64,000 bases of DNA from Pseudaquabacterium inlustre (GTDB lineage: Bacteria > Pseudomonadota > Gammaproteobacteria > Burkholderiales > Burkholderiaceae_C), in NCBI RefSeq assembly GCF_038066595.1, contig NZ_JBBUTH010000011.1, positions 186,001 to 250,000 of the forward strand. Direction: 5' to 3'. Shown here one piece after another: positions 1 to 8,851 of the stretch (positions within the stretch are counted from its first letter, which is position 1; the number at the start of each line of letters is the position of its first letter). The notes under the pieces are model-generated. The model saw only the letters and a list, made by a program, of their open reading frames with translations. It made no database searches and was not told where the DNA came from. The position numbers and the translations under genes were made by a program.

Positions 1-466
1 GCCACGCGGCGGCCCAGTAGGCCAGGCCGGCGGCCAGCTCGCCGTCGTGCCCGGCCTCCAGCGCATGGGCCGTGCGGATCAGGCCGTGGAAGGCGCCGGC
101 ACCCACGCCGGGCATCAAGCGCGGCAGCGCCTGGGCCAGCGTGGCCTCGCGGCCCTGCTGCGCCAGCGCGGCGGCAAAGTGCGCGGCCAGCGGCTCGAAA
201 GCGTCCATCTGGCCGCACAGCGCGGGCCAGCCGGGCAGCAGCGCGGGCGTCAGCCGCGTGCCACGGGGCTCAAGCCGCACGGCATAGCCGGCGGCGTAGT
301 CCGCCAGCCGCGCTGGTGCGGCGCCCAGCTGCTGCAGCGCGTGCAGCACCATCGGCAGGTGGTTGGACAGCCCCGAGTCGTATTCGGGCGCATGGGCGGC
401 CAGGCCCTGGTCGAGCAGGGCGTGCAGGGTGTCGCGGTGGACATCGGTGCGGGCATGGGTGTTCAT
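1..466 (-). CDS. Questin oxidase family protein (DUF4243-like), 3' end cut by window edge
   Basis: The frame read leftward from the ATG at 466 stays open for 155 codons to the window edge, so only the N-terminal part is visible. The block NHLPMVLHALQQLG near residue 37 and GAFHGLIRTAHALEAG near residue 130, followed by an ELAAGLAYWAA stretch, are typical of the questin oxidase/DUF4243 family. These are helical proteins related to fungal questin oxidase and found in many bacteria, where the substrate is mostly unknown. The gene faces soxR with 46 bp between start codons. A promoter with the long spacer used by MerR-family activators lies in that gap, so redox control by SoxR is likely. The -10 hexamer ends 6 bases before the ATG, leaving no room for a Shine-Dalgarno sequence. 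Family call is fairly sure; function is not. Confidence 0.75.
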   Translation of the reverse strand, partial: MNTHARTDVHRDTLHALLDQGLAAHAPEYDSGLSNHLPMVLHALQQLGAAPARLADYAAGYAVRLEPRGTRLTPALLPGWPALCGQMDAFEPLAAHFAAALAQQGREATLAQALPRLMPGVGAGAFHGLIRTAHALEAGHDGELAAGLAYWAAAW

Positions 467-472
467 GCCGCT

Positions 473-503
473 AAGATAGAAGTTAAAGTGAACTTGAAGT
501 CAA
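473..503 (-). promoter_or_regulatory. MerR-type promoter (19-bp spacer) with internal dyad, probable SoxR target
   Basis: On the minus strand TTGACT (498-503) and TATCTT (473-478) are separated by exactly 19 bp, the overlong spacer typical of promoters activated by MerR-family proteins. Inside the spacer lies the inverted repeat AAGTT-N6-AACTT (480-495), almost exactly centred. The adjacent divergent gene is soxR. The half-sites resemble, but are spaced differently from, the canonical enterobacterial SoxR box, so SoxR binding is an inference. Confidence 0.6.
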
Positions 504-512
504 GGGGGCGTG

Positions 513-1004
513 ATGGCCAAGAGCACCGAACCCGTGTGGATCCGCATCGGCGAGCTGGCGCGCCGCGCCGGCGTGGCCGCCAGCGCGCTGCGCTTCTACG
601 AAGACCAGGGCCTGATCGCCGGCAGCCGCAGTGCCGGTGGCCACCGCCAGTACCCGCGCCATGTGCTGCGGCGCGTGGGCTTCATCCGCGCGGCGCAGAC
701 GGTGGGCCTGGGGCTGGACGAGATCCGCGCCGCGCTGGCCAGCCTGCCCGAGGGCCGCACGCCCACCCAGGCCGACTGGCAGCGCCTGGCGCGTGGCTGG
801 GCGCCGCTGATCGATGCGCGCATCGCCGCGCTGCAGCGCCTGCGCGGCCAGCTCGATGCCTGCATCGGCTGCGGCTGCCTGAGCCTGAAGGCCTGCGCGC
901 TGTACAACCCGCAGGATGCCGCGGCGCGGCGCGGCAGCGGGCCGCGCTACCTGATGGGCGACCGCGCGTCGGAGGTGCTGGCCGACGTCCAGCAGGACGC
1001 CTGA
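513..1004 (+). CDS. soxR: Redox-sensitive transcriptional activator SoxR
   Basis: A 163-aa MerR-family regulator. The N-terminal helix-turn-helix (RIGELARRAGVAASALRFYE, residues 11-30) is followed by a dimerisation helix and the cluster-binding motif with C117, C120, C122 and C128, that is C-x2-C-x-C-x5-C, which defines SoxR and holds its [2Fe-2S] centre. In non-enteric bacteria SoxR responds to redox-cycling compounds and usually controls a few oxidoreductase or transporter genes directly. Here the best target candidate is the divergent questin-oxidase-like gene. The ATG at 513 is preferred over an in-frame GTG at 510 because it gives the usual family N-terminus. It converges with the LytTR regulator gene, with 6 bp between the two stop codons. 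Confidence 0.93.
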   Translation: MAKSTEPVWIRIGELARRAGVAASALRFYEDQGLIAGSRSAGGHRQYPRHVLRRVGFIRAAQTVGLGLDEIRAALASLPEGRTPTQADWQRLARGWAPLIDARIAALQRLRGQLDACIGCGCLSLKACALYNPQDAAARRGSGPRYLMGDRASEVLADVQQDA

Positions 1005-1013
1005 GCGAGCTCA
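1002..1013. terminator. Short palindrome holding both convergent stop codons
   Basis: TGAGC-GA-GCTCA. The TGA of soxR (1002-1004) and the TGA of the opposing response-regulator gene (1011-1013) form the outer base pairs. There is no U-tract, so a terminator function is only a possibility. Confidence 0.3.
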
Positions 1014-1843
1014 CATCCCCTTGAACAGGTGCGTGTAGCTGCGGCTGACTTCCAGCTTTTCGCCATGGCCCTTGATGGCCACGATCTGGCGGCCGCGGAA
1101 GTCGCGGCTGATGCCGGCGATGGCTTTCACGTTGACCAGGGTGCTGCGGTGGATCTGCCAGAACACGGCCGGGTCCAGCTCGTCCACCAGTTCCTTGATC
1201 GGCTTGCGGATCAGCGCCTCGACCGTGGGCGTCTGCACCCGGGTGTACTTCTCGTCGCTGATGAAGAACAGCACCTCGGCCACCGGGATCATCTGGATGC
1301 TCTGGCCCACGGTGGCCTGGATCCACTCCAGGTAGCGCGGCGTGGCGTTGGGGTTCAGCCGCGCCGACAGCGCATGCAGCAGCTGCTGCACCGGCGGCTG
1401 GGCATCGGCCTCGGGCGTGCCGCGGCGGGCCAGCCGCGCGCGGATGCGCGCCACCGTGAGCTGCAGCCGCTCGCGCTCGGCCGGCTTGAGCACGTAGTCG
1501 GCCACGCCCTGCTCGAAGGCCTGCACCGCGTACTCGTCGTAGGCGGTGATGAACACGATCTCGGGCAGGTGCTCGTCGTCGCCGATGTCCAGTTGGGCGA
1601 TCTGGCGCGCCGCGTCCACGCCGGTCAGGCCGGGCATGCGGATGTCCAGGAACACCAGGTCGGGCCGGTGCTGCTGCACCAGGTCCACGGCCTCCAGGCC
1701 GTTCTTGGCCTCGGCCACGATCTGCAGCTCGGGCCACACCTCGGCCAGGCGGGCGCGCAGCTGCTCGCGCATCAGGCGCTCGTCGTCGGCGATCACCGCG
1801 CGGGGGGCGGCGGTGGCATCCAGCGGGGCGGGGGTGGTGGCGG

Positions 1844-1847
<4 letters not shown>
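1011..1847 (-). CDS. LytTR-family response regulator (LytR/AlgR type)
   Basis: A 278-aa two-domain regulator. An N-terminal receiver domain starts at about residue 16 with the acidic pocket DDE (residues 21-23), phospho-acceptor D68 in FLDIRMPG, and the later T/S and K in FITAYDEYAV and VLKPAE. A linker leads to a C-terminal LytTR DNA-binding domain (about 170-276) with the typical FFISDEKYTRV and FWQIHRSTLVNV blocks. It is translated directly after its kinase, with a 4-base ATGA overlap, so it forms a cognate pair with the upstream LytS-type sensor. Targets are not evident from the sequence; related Burkholderiales pairs are poorly characterised. Confidence 0.9.
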
Positions 1848-3358
<1,511 letters not shown>

Positions 3359-3519
3359 GGTGGGTGGCTTGGCGATTCTGGGGATGGACGCGACTGTACG
3401 CAGGGCCCAGGCCGCCGGTGGCGCGATTGCGACGCGCCGGCACTTTCGCCGACGGAGTGCAGCGATCGGCGACGGGCGGGCGGCGCGGGGCGCCGCGCAC
3501 GGCGCCTGCCGTTCCGTGC

Positions 3520-4107
3520 TCAGTTTGCCGACTGGCGCACCGCCTCCACCTGCACGCGCAGGCGCACCCGGTCGGCCACGAAGGGCAGGCCGTAGGTGAT
3601 GCCCCAGGCGCTGCGCTCGATCTCGGCCGTGAAGTCGCCGCCGCACACCTCGCGGCGCAGCAGCGGGTGCGTGTAGCAGCGGAAGCGCTCGGCCACCAGC
3701 GTCAGCGGCCGGCCCTGGCCGCGCAGCGTGAACTCGCCGCGCACCGCGCGCACGGCGCCGCCGTCATCGATGTCGAAGCCCTGGGCCACGAAGAAGGCCT
3801 GCGGGTGGCCGTCGGCATCCAGCAGGTCGGGGCCACGCAGCCGGGCATCGAGCACCGGCAGGCCGCTGCTGACCTGGGCCACGTCCACCACCACCTGCAC
3901 ACGGCCGCGCCGGGCGCTGCGGTCCAGTTCCACCTCACCCTGCAGCGGGCCGAAGCGCCCGCGCAGCGTGGCGGTGTCGAAGTGCAGCACCTCGAAGTGC
4001 ACGAAGCTGTGGGTGGGGTCGAGCTGGTAGCTGACCGGCTCGGCGCGGGCGGCGTGGCCTGCAGCCAGCGCCAAGACGAAGGGCAGACAGCGCATGGACA
4101 GATTCAT
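3520..4107 (-). CDS. YceI family periplasmic protein (paralogue 3 of 3)
   Basis: About 195 aa. A signal peptide (RCLPFVLALAAGHAARA, cleavage near A22) is followed by a YceI lipocalin-like barrel that opens with YQLDPTHSFVHFEVLHF, a family signature. YceI proteins bind isoprenoid-type or amphiphilic lipids in the periplasm. The motif C-Y-x2-P-x-L-x-R-E-V-C-G-G-D-F near the C-terminus is shared with the next upstream YceI gene (4262-4834) but absent from the third copy, so these two are the closer paralogues and may form a disulfide. Start codons at 4107 and 4095 are both possible, since neither has a strong ribosome-binding site. A terminator at 4123-4155 separates it from the upstream copies, so it may have its own promoter. 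Confidence 0.85.
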   Translation of the reverse strand: MNLSMRCLPFVLALAAGHAARAEPVSYQLDPTHSFVHFEVLHFDTATLRGRFGPLQGEVELDRSARRGRVQVVVDVAQVSSGLPVLDARLRGPDLLDADGHPQAFFVAQGFDIDDGGAVRAVRGEFTLRGQGRPLTLVAERFRCYTHPLLRREVCGGDFTAEIERSAWGITYGLPFVADRVRLRVQVEAVRQSAN

Positions 4108-4122
4108 GCGCTGCATGCTGGC

Positions 4123-4155
4123 AGAAAACGACAAAGCCCCGCCGAGGCGGGGCTT
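4123..4155 (-). terminator. Rho-independent terminator after the yceI pair
   Basis: Reading leftward, a 9-bp perfect stem AAGCCCCGC/GCGGGGCTT with a 4-base loop (4134-4155) is followed by TTTGTCGTTTT (4123-4133). This is a standard intrinsic terminator for leftward transcripts, about 105 bp past the stop of the yceI gene at 4262. Confidence 0.8.
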
Positions 4156-4174
4156 GCAGCGGGTGCCGAGGGCC

Positions 4175-4260
4175 AGCGGGCCGAGCGCGCGGCCGCTCCG
4201 GAGCCGGCCCGCGACCCGCCCGGCGGGTGGCGCCGCGTACCCGCGGCGCCGGGTGCCCCA
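4175..4260. repeat. GC-rich multi-hairpin repeat, copy A (intergenic)
   Basis: An 86-bp element that ends directly at the yceI stop codon. It contains three hairpins in a row: GCGGGCCG/CGGCCCGC (4176-4183 with 4205-4212), ACCCGCC-C-GGCGGGT (4214-4228) and ACCCG-N6-CGGGT (4239-4254). A second copy lies in the same orientation at 38212-38293, inside a coding sequence, with four or five single-base gaps and a few substitutions. Stem changes between the copies keep the pairing, as expected for a structured REP-like or RPE-like palindromic element. Confidence 0.8.
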
Positions 4261-4261
4261 T

Positions 4262-4834
4262 TTATTGCTTGACGGCTTCGACCTGGATCACGACCTTCAC
4301 GGCGTCCGAGAAGCCGTAGTTCAGGCCCCAGGTCATGCCGTACTGGCTGCGCACGATGCTGGTCTCGAAGTCGCCGCCGCACACTTCACGCTTGAGCATC
4401 GGGCTCTCGTAGCAGGCGAAGTTGGTGGCCTTCAGCGTCACCGGGTTGGTCTTGCCCAGCAGCGTCAGCGTGCCGCTGACCTCGGCCACCTTGTCGCCGT
4501 TGAAGGTGAACTTGTCGCCGACGAACTTGGCGGTGGGGAATTCAGCGGCGTTGAAGAAGTCCTTGCTGGCCAGGTGCTTGTCGAAGGCGGCAGTGCCGCT
4601 GTTGATCGAGCCGGTTTCCAGCGTGATCTCGACCTTGCCGCTCTTGCCGGCCTTGTCCAGCGTCACGGTGCCGGTCTTCTTGTCGAAGCGGCCGCGGTTG
4701 GTGCTGGCGCCGAAGTGCGAGATCTCGAACGTGGCGAAGGTGTGCGTCGGGTCGATCGCGTAGGTGGCGGTCTGGGCCTGGGCGCCCAGGGCAACGGTGG
4801 CCAGCGCGGCGGCGGCGAGGGTGGTGCGGATCAT
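4262..4834 (-). CDS. YceI family periplasmic protein (paralogue 2 of 3)
   Basis: 190 aa. The signal peptide (IRTTLAAAALATVALGAQAQ) is followed by the YceI barrel beginning TYAIDPTHTFATFEISHFG. The full set of family blocks is present (GRFDKKTGTVTLD, FFNAAEFPTAKF), as is the C-Y-x2-P-x-L-x-R-E-V-C motif shared with the downstream paralogue. The ATG at 4834 has a good ribosome-binding site (AGAGGAAG, 6 bases upstream). It lies 59 bp downstream of another yceI gene and the cytochrome b561 gene, all on the same strand, which is the common cybB-yceI arrangement thought to link lipid or quinone-like ligand binding to membrane redox chemistry. Copy A of the palindromic repeat and a terminator follow its stop. 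Confidence 0.9.
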   Translation of the reverse strand: MIRTTLAAAALATVALGAQAQTATYAIDPTHTFATFEISHFGASTNRGRFDKKTGTVTLDKAGKSGKVEITLETGSINSGTAAFDKHLASKDFFNAAEFPTAKFVGDKFTFNGDKVAEVSGTLTLLGKTNPVTLKATNFACYESPMLKREVCGGDFETSIVRSQYGMTWGLNYGFSDAVKVVIQVEAVKQ

Positions 4835-4893
4835 CGTGGGCTTCCTCTGGAGTGAACGGGTTGGAAAGGGAGAGAGAACTGCGATCTGCGGGC

Positions 4894-5454
4894 TCACAGC
4901 GGGCCGAGGCCGGTGAGCGCGAGCTTGAACTTGACCTGCACCTCGTCGGCCACCATCGAGGTGTCGGCCCATTCGCCTTCGCCGATCTTGAATTCGAGGC
5001 GCTTGATCGCGAAGGCACCGCTGGCGGTGCTGACCGGGCCGGCCTGGGTGATGGTGACCGGCACGGTGACGTCGCGCGTGCTGCCCTTGATGGCCAGCTT
5101 GCCGGCCACCTCGAACTTGCCGGCGCCCAGCGGCTTGATGGCCGTGCTGGTGAACGTGGCCTGCGGGAACTTGGGCACGTTGAACCAGGCGGCCTTGACC
5201 ACCTCGGCATCGGTCTCGGCGGCGCCGAAGCTGGCCGAGCCGGTCTCGATCGTGAAGCTCACCTTGCCGGCGGCGGCCTTCTTGGGGTCGAAGGCGATCT
5301 GTGCCGACCACTTCTTGAACTTGCCCTCGACGGGCACGCCCATCTGCTTGCTGACGAAGCCGATCTCGCTCTTGGCGGCATCGACCTGCTGGGCCTGGCT
5401 GGCAAGGCTGGCCGACAGGGCCAGGGCGGCGGTGAACGCGGGCAGGAAACGCAT
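4894..5454 (-). CDS. YceI family periplasmic protein (paralogue 1 of 3)
   Basis: 186 aa from the ATG at 5454. The signal peptide (RFLPAFTAALALSASLASQAQ) is followed by a divergent YceI barrel: VDAAKSEIGFVSKQMGVPVEG replaces the usual DPTHS opening, and FKKWSAQIAFDP and AAWFNVPKFPQATF are typical blocks of the cytochrome-b561-linked YceI subgroup. It lacks the cysteine motif found in the two downstream paralogues. A GTG at 5511 overlapping the cytochrome b561 stop (GTGGCTGA) would add 19 residues ahead of the signal peptide. I prefer the ATG, but coupling through the GTG cannot be excluded. Confidence 0.88.
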   Translation of the reverse strand: MRFLPAFTAALALSASLASQAQQVDAAKSEIGFVSKQMGVPVEGKFKKWSAQIAFDPKKAAAGKVSFTIETGSASFGAAETDAEVVKAAWFNVPKFPQATFTSTAIKPLGAGKFEVAGKLAIKGSTRDVTVPVTITQAGPVSTASGAFAIKRLEFKIGEGEWADTSMVADEVQVKFKLALTGLGPL

Positions 5455-5503
5455 CAGGGTCTCGGGTAGAAGGACGGAGGGGGTGCGCGAGGCGGGCGTG
5501 GGA

Positions 5504-6076
5504 TCAGCCACGGCCGCCAGAGGTTCCGCCGAAGCGCATGCGGTCGATCAGACCGTCGCGGTCGACGAAGTGGTGCTTTAGTGCGCCGGCCACGTGCAGT
5601 GCCACCAGCAGGGCCATCAGCCAGGCGGTGCGCTCATGCCAGGGCTTGATGGCCTCGGCCAGCGCCTTGTCCACCGGCACGAAGTCGGGCAGCGGCAGCA
5701 CGCCGAACCACACGATGGGGTAGCCCGCGGCCGAGCTGTAGGCCCAGCCCACCAGCGGCACGGCGAAGAACAGAAAGTACAGGCCGATGTGCGTGGCGTG
5801 CGCGACGGTGGCCTGCCAGCCGGGCATCGGCACATCGGCCGGCGGGCGGTGCGTCAGGCGCCACAGCAGGCGCAGCGCCGACAGCGCCAGGATCGTCACG
5901 CCGGCCCACTTGTGCCAGTTGTAGAGCTTGAGCCGCGTGGGCGAGACCGGCAGCTCGTGCATGTACAGGCCCACGCCGAAGGCCCCCACGATGCCCAGCG
6001 CCAGCAGCCAGTGCAAGGCGATGGCCACGCCGGTGTAGCGGGCGGGGGAGGTCGGCAGGGATGTGGCGGTCGTCAT
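5504..6076 (-). CDS. Cytochrome b561 (CybB-type di-haem membrane protein)
   Basis: 190 aa with four membrane helices. Candidate haem-ligand histidines lie in ALHWLLALGI (helix 1), NWHKWAGV (helix 2), a histidine-rich turn before helix 3 (HATHIGLYF), and ERTAWLMALLVALHVAGALKHH (helix 4). Family members pass electrons between the quinol pool and periplasmic acceptors, and the E. coli homologue is a superoxide:quinone oxidoreductase. It is the first gene of a leftward cluster with three yceI genes. The ATG at 6076 is preferred over a GTG 15 bases upstream because it places the start nearer the first helix. No clear ribosome-binding site is visible at either. Confidence 0.88.
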   Translation of the reverse strand: MTTATSLPTSPARYTGVAIALHWLLALGIVGAFGVGLYMHELPVSPTRLKLYNWHKWAGVTILALSALRLLWRLTHRPPADVPMPGWQATVAHATHIGLYFLFFAVPLVGWAYSSAAGYPIVWFGVLPLPDFVPVDKALAEAIKPWHERTAWLMALLVALHVAGALKHHFVDRDGLIDRMRFGGTSGGRG

Positions 6077-6176
6077 GGGCGGCAGTGTCACCGCCGCCCC
6101 GGCGCCCCGGTTTCAGGCCCCTTGACCCGCCGATTCAGATTGATTGAACGCAAGGCCGGCGCAGATGCGGCCGGAT

Positions 6177-7100
6177 TCAACGTGCCAGCGAGGCCGGGCC
6201 ATGGGCCAGGCTGTCCAGCAGGGCGGCGCAGCGGGCGGCATCGGCGCCGGCCAGCAGGCCGTGGCGCAGCGCGAAGTCCAGCGTGGCCAGCGTGGCATCG
6301 GTGGTCATCTCGCCGGCGGCGGCGCGGGCCAGGGCCTCGTCCACCGGCCAGCAGTGCAGGGCCTGCACCTCGCCGTCCTGGTTGCACGGCTGCAGCCCCG
6401 GCGGCAGGGCCAGGTCGTACACGCTCAGCCATTCGAGCTGGAAGCCCTCGGGGATGTCGCGGCCCAGGCGCAGGATGCTGCCCGGGCGGATGCCGGCCAT
6501 CTGCGCGGGCGTCAGGCCGGCTTCCTCCCAGCCCTCACGGATCACGGTGTCGGCCGGCGTCTGGCCATGCGGCACGCCGCCGCCCACCAGGTTGTCCAGC
6601 AGGCCGGGATCGGTGGGCTTGGTGTCGCTGCGTCGGGCGATCCACAGGTGCGTGGGCCGGCCGTTGGCCTCGCCGGTGTCGGTCACGTAGCCGTTGCAGT
6701 GCGCGCCAAACGTGGCCGTGCCCCAGAAGCGCGAGGCCGCGCGCTCGAAGGTGGCCAGCAGGTCGGCCTGCGGGTCGGGCGAGCGGCCATCGGCCGGCAG
6801 CGCCAGCACCGGGTAGGTCTCGTCGCGCCAGGCCACGATCAGGCCCTGCGCATGCAGCGCGGCGTTGGCCTCGGCGAAGAAGGCCTGGCGCCCGGCCGGC
6901 GCCACGGCCAGCGTCACCGCATCGCCCGTCACGCGCAGTGCCTGCGGCCAGGCGGCCAGCGCGTCGAGGTGCGCCACCGCCACCGAGCCGGCGGTGCGCG
7001 GCCGGCCAAGGTCGTCGAGCATGTCGAAACGCAGGCGCGGCACCACGCGGTGCTGCGCGGCAGCGAGGGCGGGCCAGGGCAGGGGGGCGGACAGCGGCAT
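6177..7100 (-). CDS. DUF4743/Nudix hydrolase (thiamine-pyrophosphate-type Nudix subfamily)
   Basis: 307 aa. The N-terminal DUF4743-like part includes a short RPRTAGSVAV-type stretch and ends before residue 120. The C-terminal Nudix domain has a complete box: G-x5-E-x7-R-E-x2-E-E-x-G is matched by GGGVPHGQTPADTVIREGWE with EAGL following, except that Q replaces the first E. Family members, related to the Nudix part of yeast Tnr3, hydrolyse damaged thiamine diphosphate derivatives, so a metabolite-repair role is likely. It starts 66 bp downstream of rsgA on the same strand. The Q at the first glutamate position may affect metal binding. Confidence 0.85.
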   Translation of the reverse strand: MPLSAPLPWPALAAAQHRVVPRLRFDMLDDLGRPRTAGSVAVAHLDALAAWPQALRVTGDAVTLAVAPAGRQAFFAEANAALHAQGLIVAWRDETYPVLALPADGRSPDPQADLLATFERAASRFWGTATFGAHCNGYVTDTGEANGRPTHLWIARRSDTKPTDPGLLDNLVGGGVPHGQTPADTVIREGWEEAGLTPAQMAGIRPGSILRLGRDIPEGFQLEWLSVYDLALPPGLQPCNQDGEVQALHCWPVDEALARAAAGEMTTDATLATLDFALRHGLLAGADAARCAALLDSLAHGPASLAR

Positions 7101-7166
7101 GGCGTGGGCTCGGGCAAGGTGGACGCGGTGCGGGCCACCATTGTGGGCGCGGCCACGGCCACCGGC

Positions 7167-8228
7167 TCAGCGCCGCTTCTCCCGCGCCCGCTGGTGGCCG
7201 GCCTTGCCGATCGCCTTCCACTTGCTGCGCAGCGCGATGCGCTGCAGCGGCGTCATCTCGCCACGCTGGGCATCGCGCAGCAGCTTGCGGTAGTTGTCGA
7301 GCCGGTCGGCGTCGACCCGCGCCTGCACCGCGCAGCCGGGCTCGCCGTCGTGCCGGCAGTCGCGGAAGCGGCATTGCCCCGCCAGCGCCTGCACGTCGTC
7401 GAAGCTGGCCGCCAGCGTTTCGGCGTCCGCATCGGGCCGGAAGGTGCGCAGGCCCGGCGTGTCGATGATGCAGGCGCCCTGCGCGCAGCGGTGCAGCGTG
7501 CGTGCGGTGGTGGTGTGGCGGCCGCGGCCATCGCTGCTGCGCACGCCGCCGGTGCGCTGCCCGGCATCGGCCAGCGTGTTGATCAGCGTCGACTTGCCCA
7601 CGCCCGACGAGCCCAGCAGCACCAGGGTCTGCCCCTCGTGCAGCCAGGGCGCGAGGGCCTGGCCGGCCTGGGCCGACAGGCCGTTGACCGGCAGCAGCGG
7701 CACATGGGCCGGCAGGCGGCGCTGCATCTCGTCCACCCGCTGCAGCGCCTGCGGCGCGATGTCGAGCTTGGTCAGCACCACCACCGGTGCCACGGCGCTG
7801 GCATGCACCATCGCGATGGTGCGCTCCATGCGGCGGGCGTTGAAGTCGGCGTCCAGGCCCATCACCAGCAGGGCCGTGTCCACATTGCTGGCCAGCGGCT
7901 GGCGGCGCCCGTCGTTGGCGCGGCGGGCGATCTGCGTGACCGGTGCGAGGCACTCGATCACCCAGGTGGCGCCATGGGCGTCATGCTGCAGGCCGACCCA
8001 GTCGCCGATGGTCAGCGGCCGGGCGTCGGCCAGCAGCCGCTGCAGCAGGCGGGGCTGCACGCGGGCCGCGTGTTCGGTGTGGCCGTCGTGCACGGTGACG
8101 CTGTCGCGCTGCACCTCGGTCACACGGGCGAGTTGGGTGCCGGGGGGCACGTCGCATGCCGTGGCGTGTTGAAGGATGGCGGGCGTCAGGCCGAGGGGGC
8201 GCAGCGCCGCGAAATCGAAGTCGATCAT
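7167..8228 (-). CDS. rsgA: Ribosome small-subunit-dependent GTPase A
   Basis: 353 aa, the expected size for RsgA. It has an N-terminal OB fold and then a circularly permuted GTPase domain, with the G4 motif TKLD before the P-loop GSSGVGKSTLIN and then DTPGLR (G3). A C-terminal zinc-binding segment (CRFRDCRHDGEPGCAV) follows. RsgA acts late in 30S ribosomal subunit maturation. In many Burkholderiales it lies beside other RNA or protein quality genes; here it precedes the Nudix gene. The ATG at 8228 begins the conserved N-terminus. Confidence 0.95.
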   Translation of the reverse strand: MIDFDFAALRPLGLTPAILQHATACDVPPGTQLARVTEVQRDSVTVHDGHTEHAARVQPRLLQRLLADARPLTIGDWVGLQHDAHGATWVIECLAPVTQIARRANDGRRQPLASNVDTALLVMGLDADFNARRMERTIAMVHASAVAPVVVLTKLDIAPQALQRVDEMQRRLPAHVPLLPVNGLSAQAGQALAPWLHEGQTLVLLGSSGVGKSTLINTLADAGQRTGGVRSSDGRGRHTTTARTLHRCAQGACIIDTPGLRTFRPDADAETLAASFDDVQALAGQCRFRDCRHDGEPGCAVQARVDADRLDNYRKLLRDAQRGEMTPLQRIALRSKWKAIGKAGHQRAREKRR

Positions 8229-8459
8229 GGGTGTCTGTGGAGGCTGGCTGGGGTCCGCGCAGCGGCGGACACGCTCGCACGCAGGGGCGTGCGAGAACGC
8301 AGGCAGAACGGCCGGCCGCGGCTGGCGCGGCGATCAACAGGCACCCGGCATGCCGCGGGCCCGACGCGCGGTCGGGCTCAGCAGCGGTGCGGGATTCAGG
8401 GGCGCCGCCGGAAGGGCTTCCGGGGGCTCAGACCTGGGCGCGTGGCGCTCGCAGGACGC
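8229..8459. other. Gene-free stretch with several hairpins upstream of rsgA
   Basis: These 231 bp hold no credible gene. They contain hairpins CTCGCACGC-N4-GCGTGCGAG (8274-8295), CCGAC-N5-GTCGG near 8369-8385 and CCGGAA-N4-TTCCGG near 8410-8425, none with a U-tract. On the leftward transcript they would form the leader of rsgA and the trailer of the 14-codon frame at 8460-8504, so they may be attenuator-like structures. This is only suggestive. Confidence 0.4.
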
Positions 8460-8504
8460 TCAGGCAGCCGGCACGAGGAAGGCGGCAAGATCAATCGGTG
8501 CCAT
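8460..8504 (-). CDS. Possible 14-aa peptide gene or leader ORF
   Basis: The frame reads MAPIDLAAFLVPAA and then TGA. It has what the eye looks for in a real gene: AAGGAG ends 6 bases before the ATG at 8504, and a plausible sigma-70 promoter lies at 8542-8570. It may be a tiny hydrophobic peptide, a leader peptide for the downstream rsgA transcript, or a truncated remnant. The sequence is too short to assign to any family. It lies in line with the two unassigned genes at 8617-9736. Confidence 0.4.
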   Translation of the reverse strand: MAPIDLAAFLVPAA

Positions 8505-8541
8505 GGTCGTCTCCTTCGCGGCTGGGTGGATGGGAACTGAG

Positions 8542-8570
8542 AGTCTGCACGCCCGGCCAGGCAGCGTCAA
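8542..8570 (-). promoter_or_regulatory. Candidate sigma-70 promoter for the 14-aa frame and rsgA
   Basis: On the minus strand TTGACG (8565-8570) is followed after 17 bp by CAGACT (8542-8547). The -35 matches 5 of 6 consensus bases, the -10 only 3 of 6. Transcription would begin near 8535, about 30 bases before the 14-codon frame. Confidence 0.4.
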
Positions 8571-8616
8571 CCGGCGCTGTGGCGGGCACGCGTGCCGTGT
8601 CGCGCGGACAGGACGC

Positions 8617-8850
8617 TCACTTCGGCGGCTTGCCGGTGCGCAATGCACGCAGCCGGGCCTCGAGCTCGGCCGCCAGCTGGCGCATGGCGCCCGCGTCATC
8701 GGCCACGGCCGCAGCGCGGCCGCGGGCTGCCTTGGGGGCCGGTGTCGGCGGCATCCTCTGCAGCAGGTCTTCCAGCCGCAGCACGGGGTCGATCCGCGTG
8801 TTCTGGCCCGGCGTCACCCGGACGCTGATGTTCTTGCCGCTCTTGGCCAT
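8617..8850 (-). CDS. Hypothetical protein, 77 aa, charged
   Basis: Not recognised. The N-terminal half (AKSGKNISVRVTPGQNTRIDP) looks like a short beta region. The middle is proline/alanine rich, and the C-terminal half is an amphipathic helix (GAMRQLAAELEARLRALRTG) that could dimerise. No signal peptide or membrane segment is present. The start codon lies one base after the stop of the 294-aa gene, and the ribosome-binding site (AGGTGAG) lies in that gene's last codons, so the two are translationally coupled and probably act together. Confidence 0.65.
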   Translation of the reverse strand: MAKSGKNISVRVTPGQNTRIDPVLRLEDLLQRMPPTPAPKAARGRAAAVADDAGAMRQLAAELEARLRALRTGKPPK

Positions 8851-8851
8851 G

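Noticed and set aside
8274..8295. Strong hairpin upstream of rsgA as intrinsic terminator
   Set aside because: No U-tract on either strand, and it lies in a leader rather than behind a gene.
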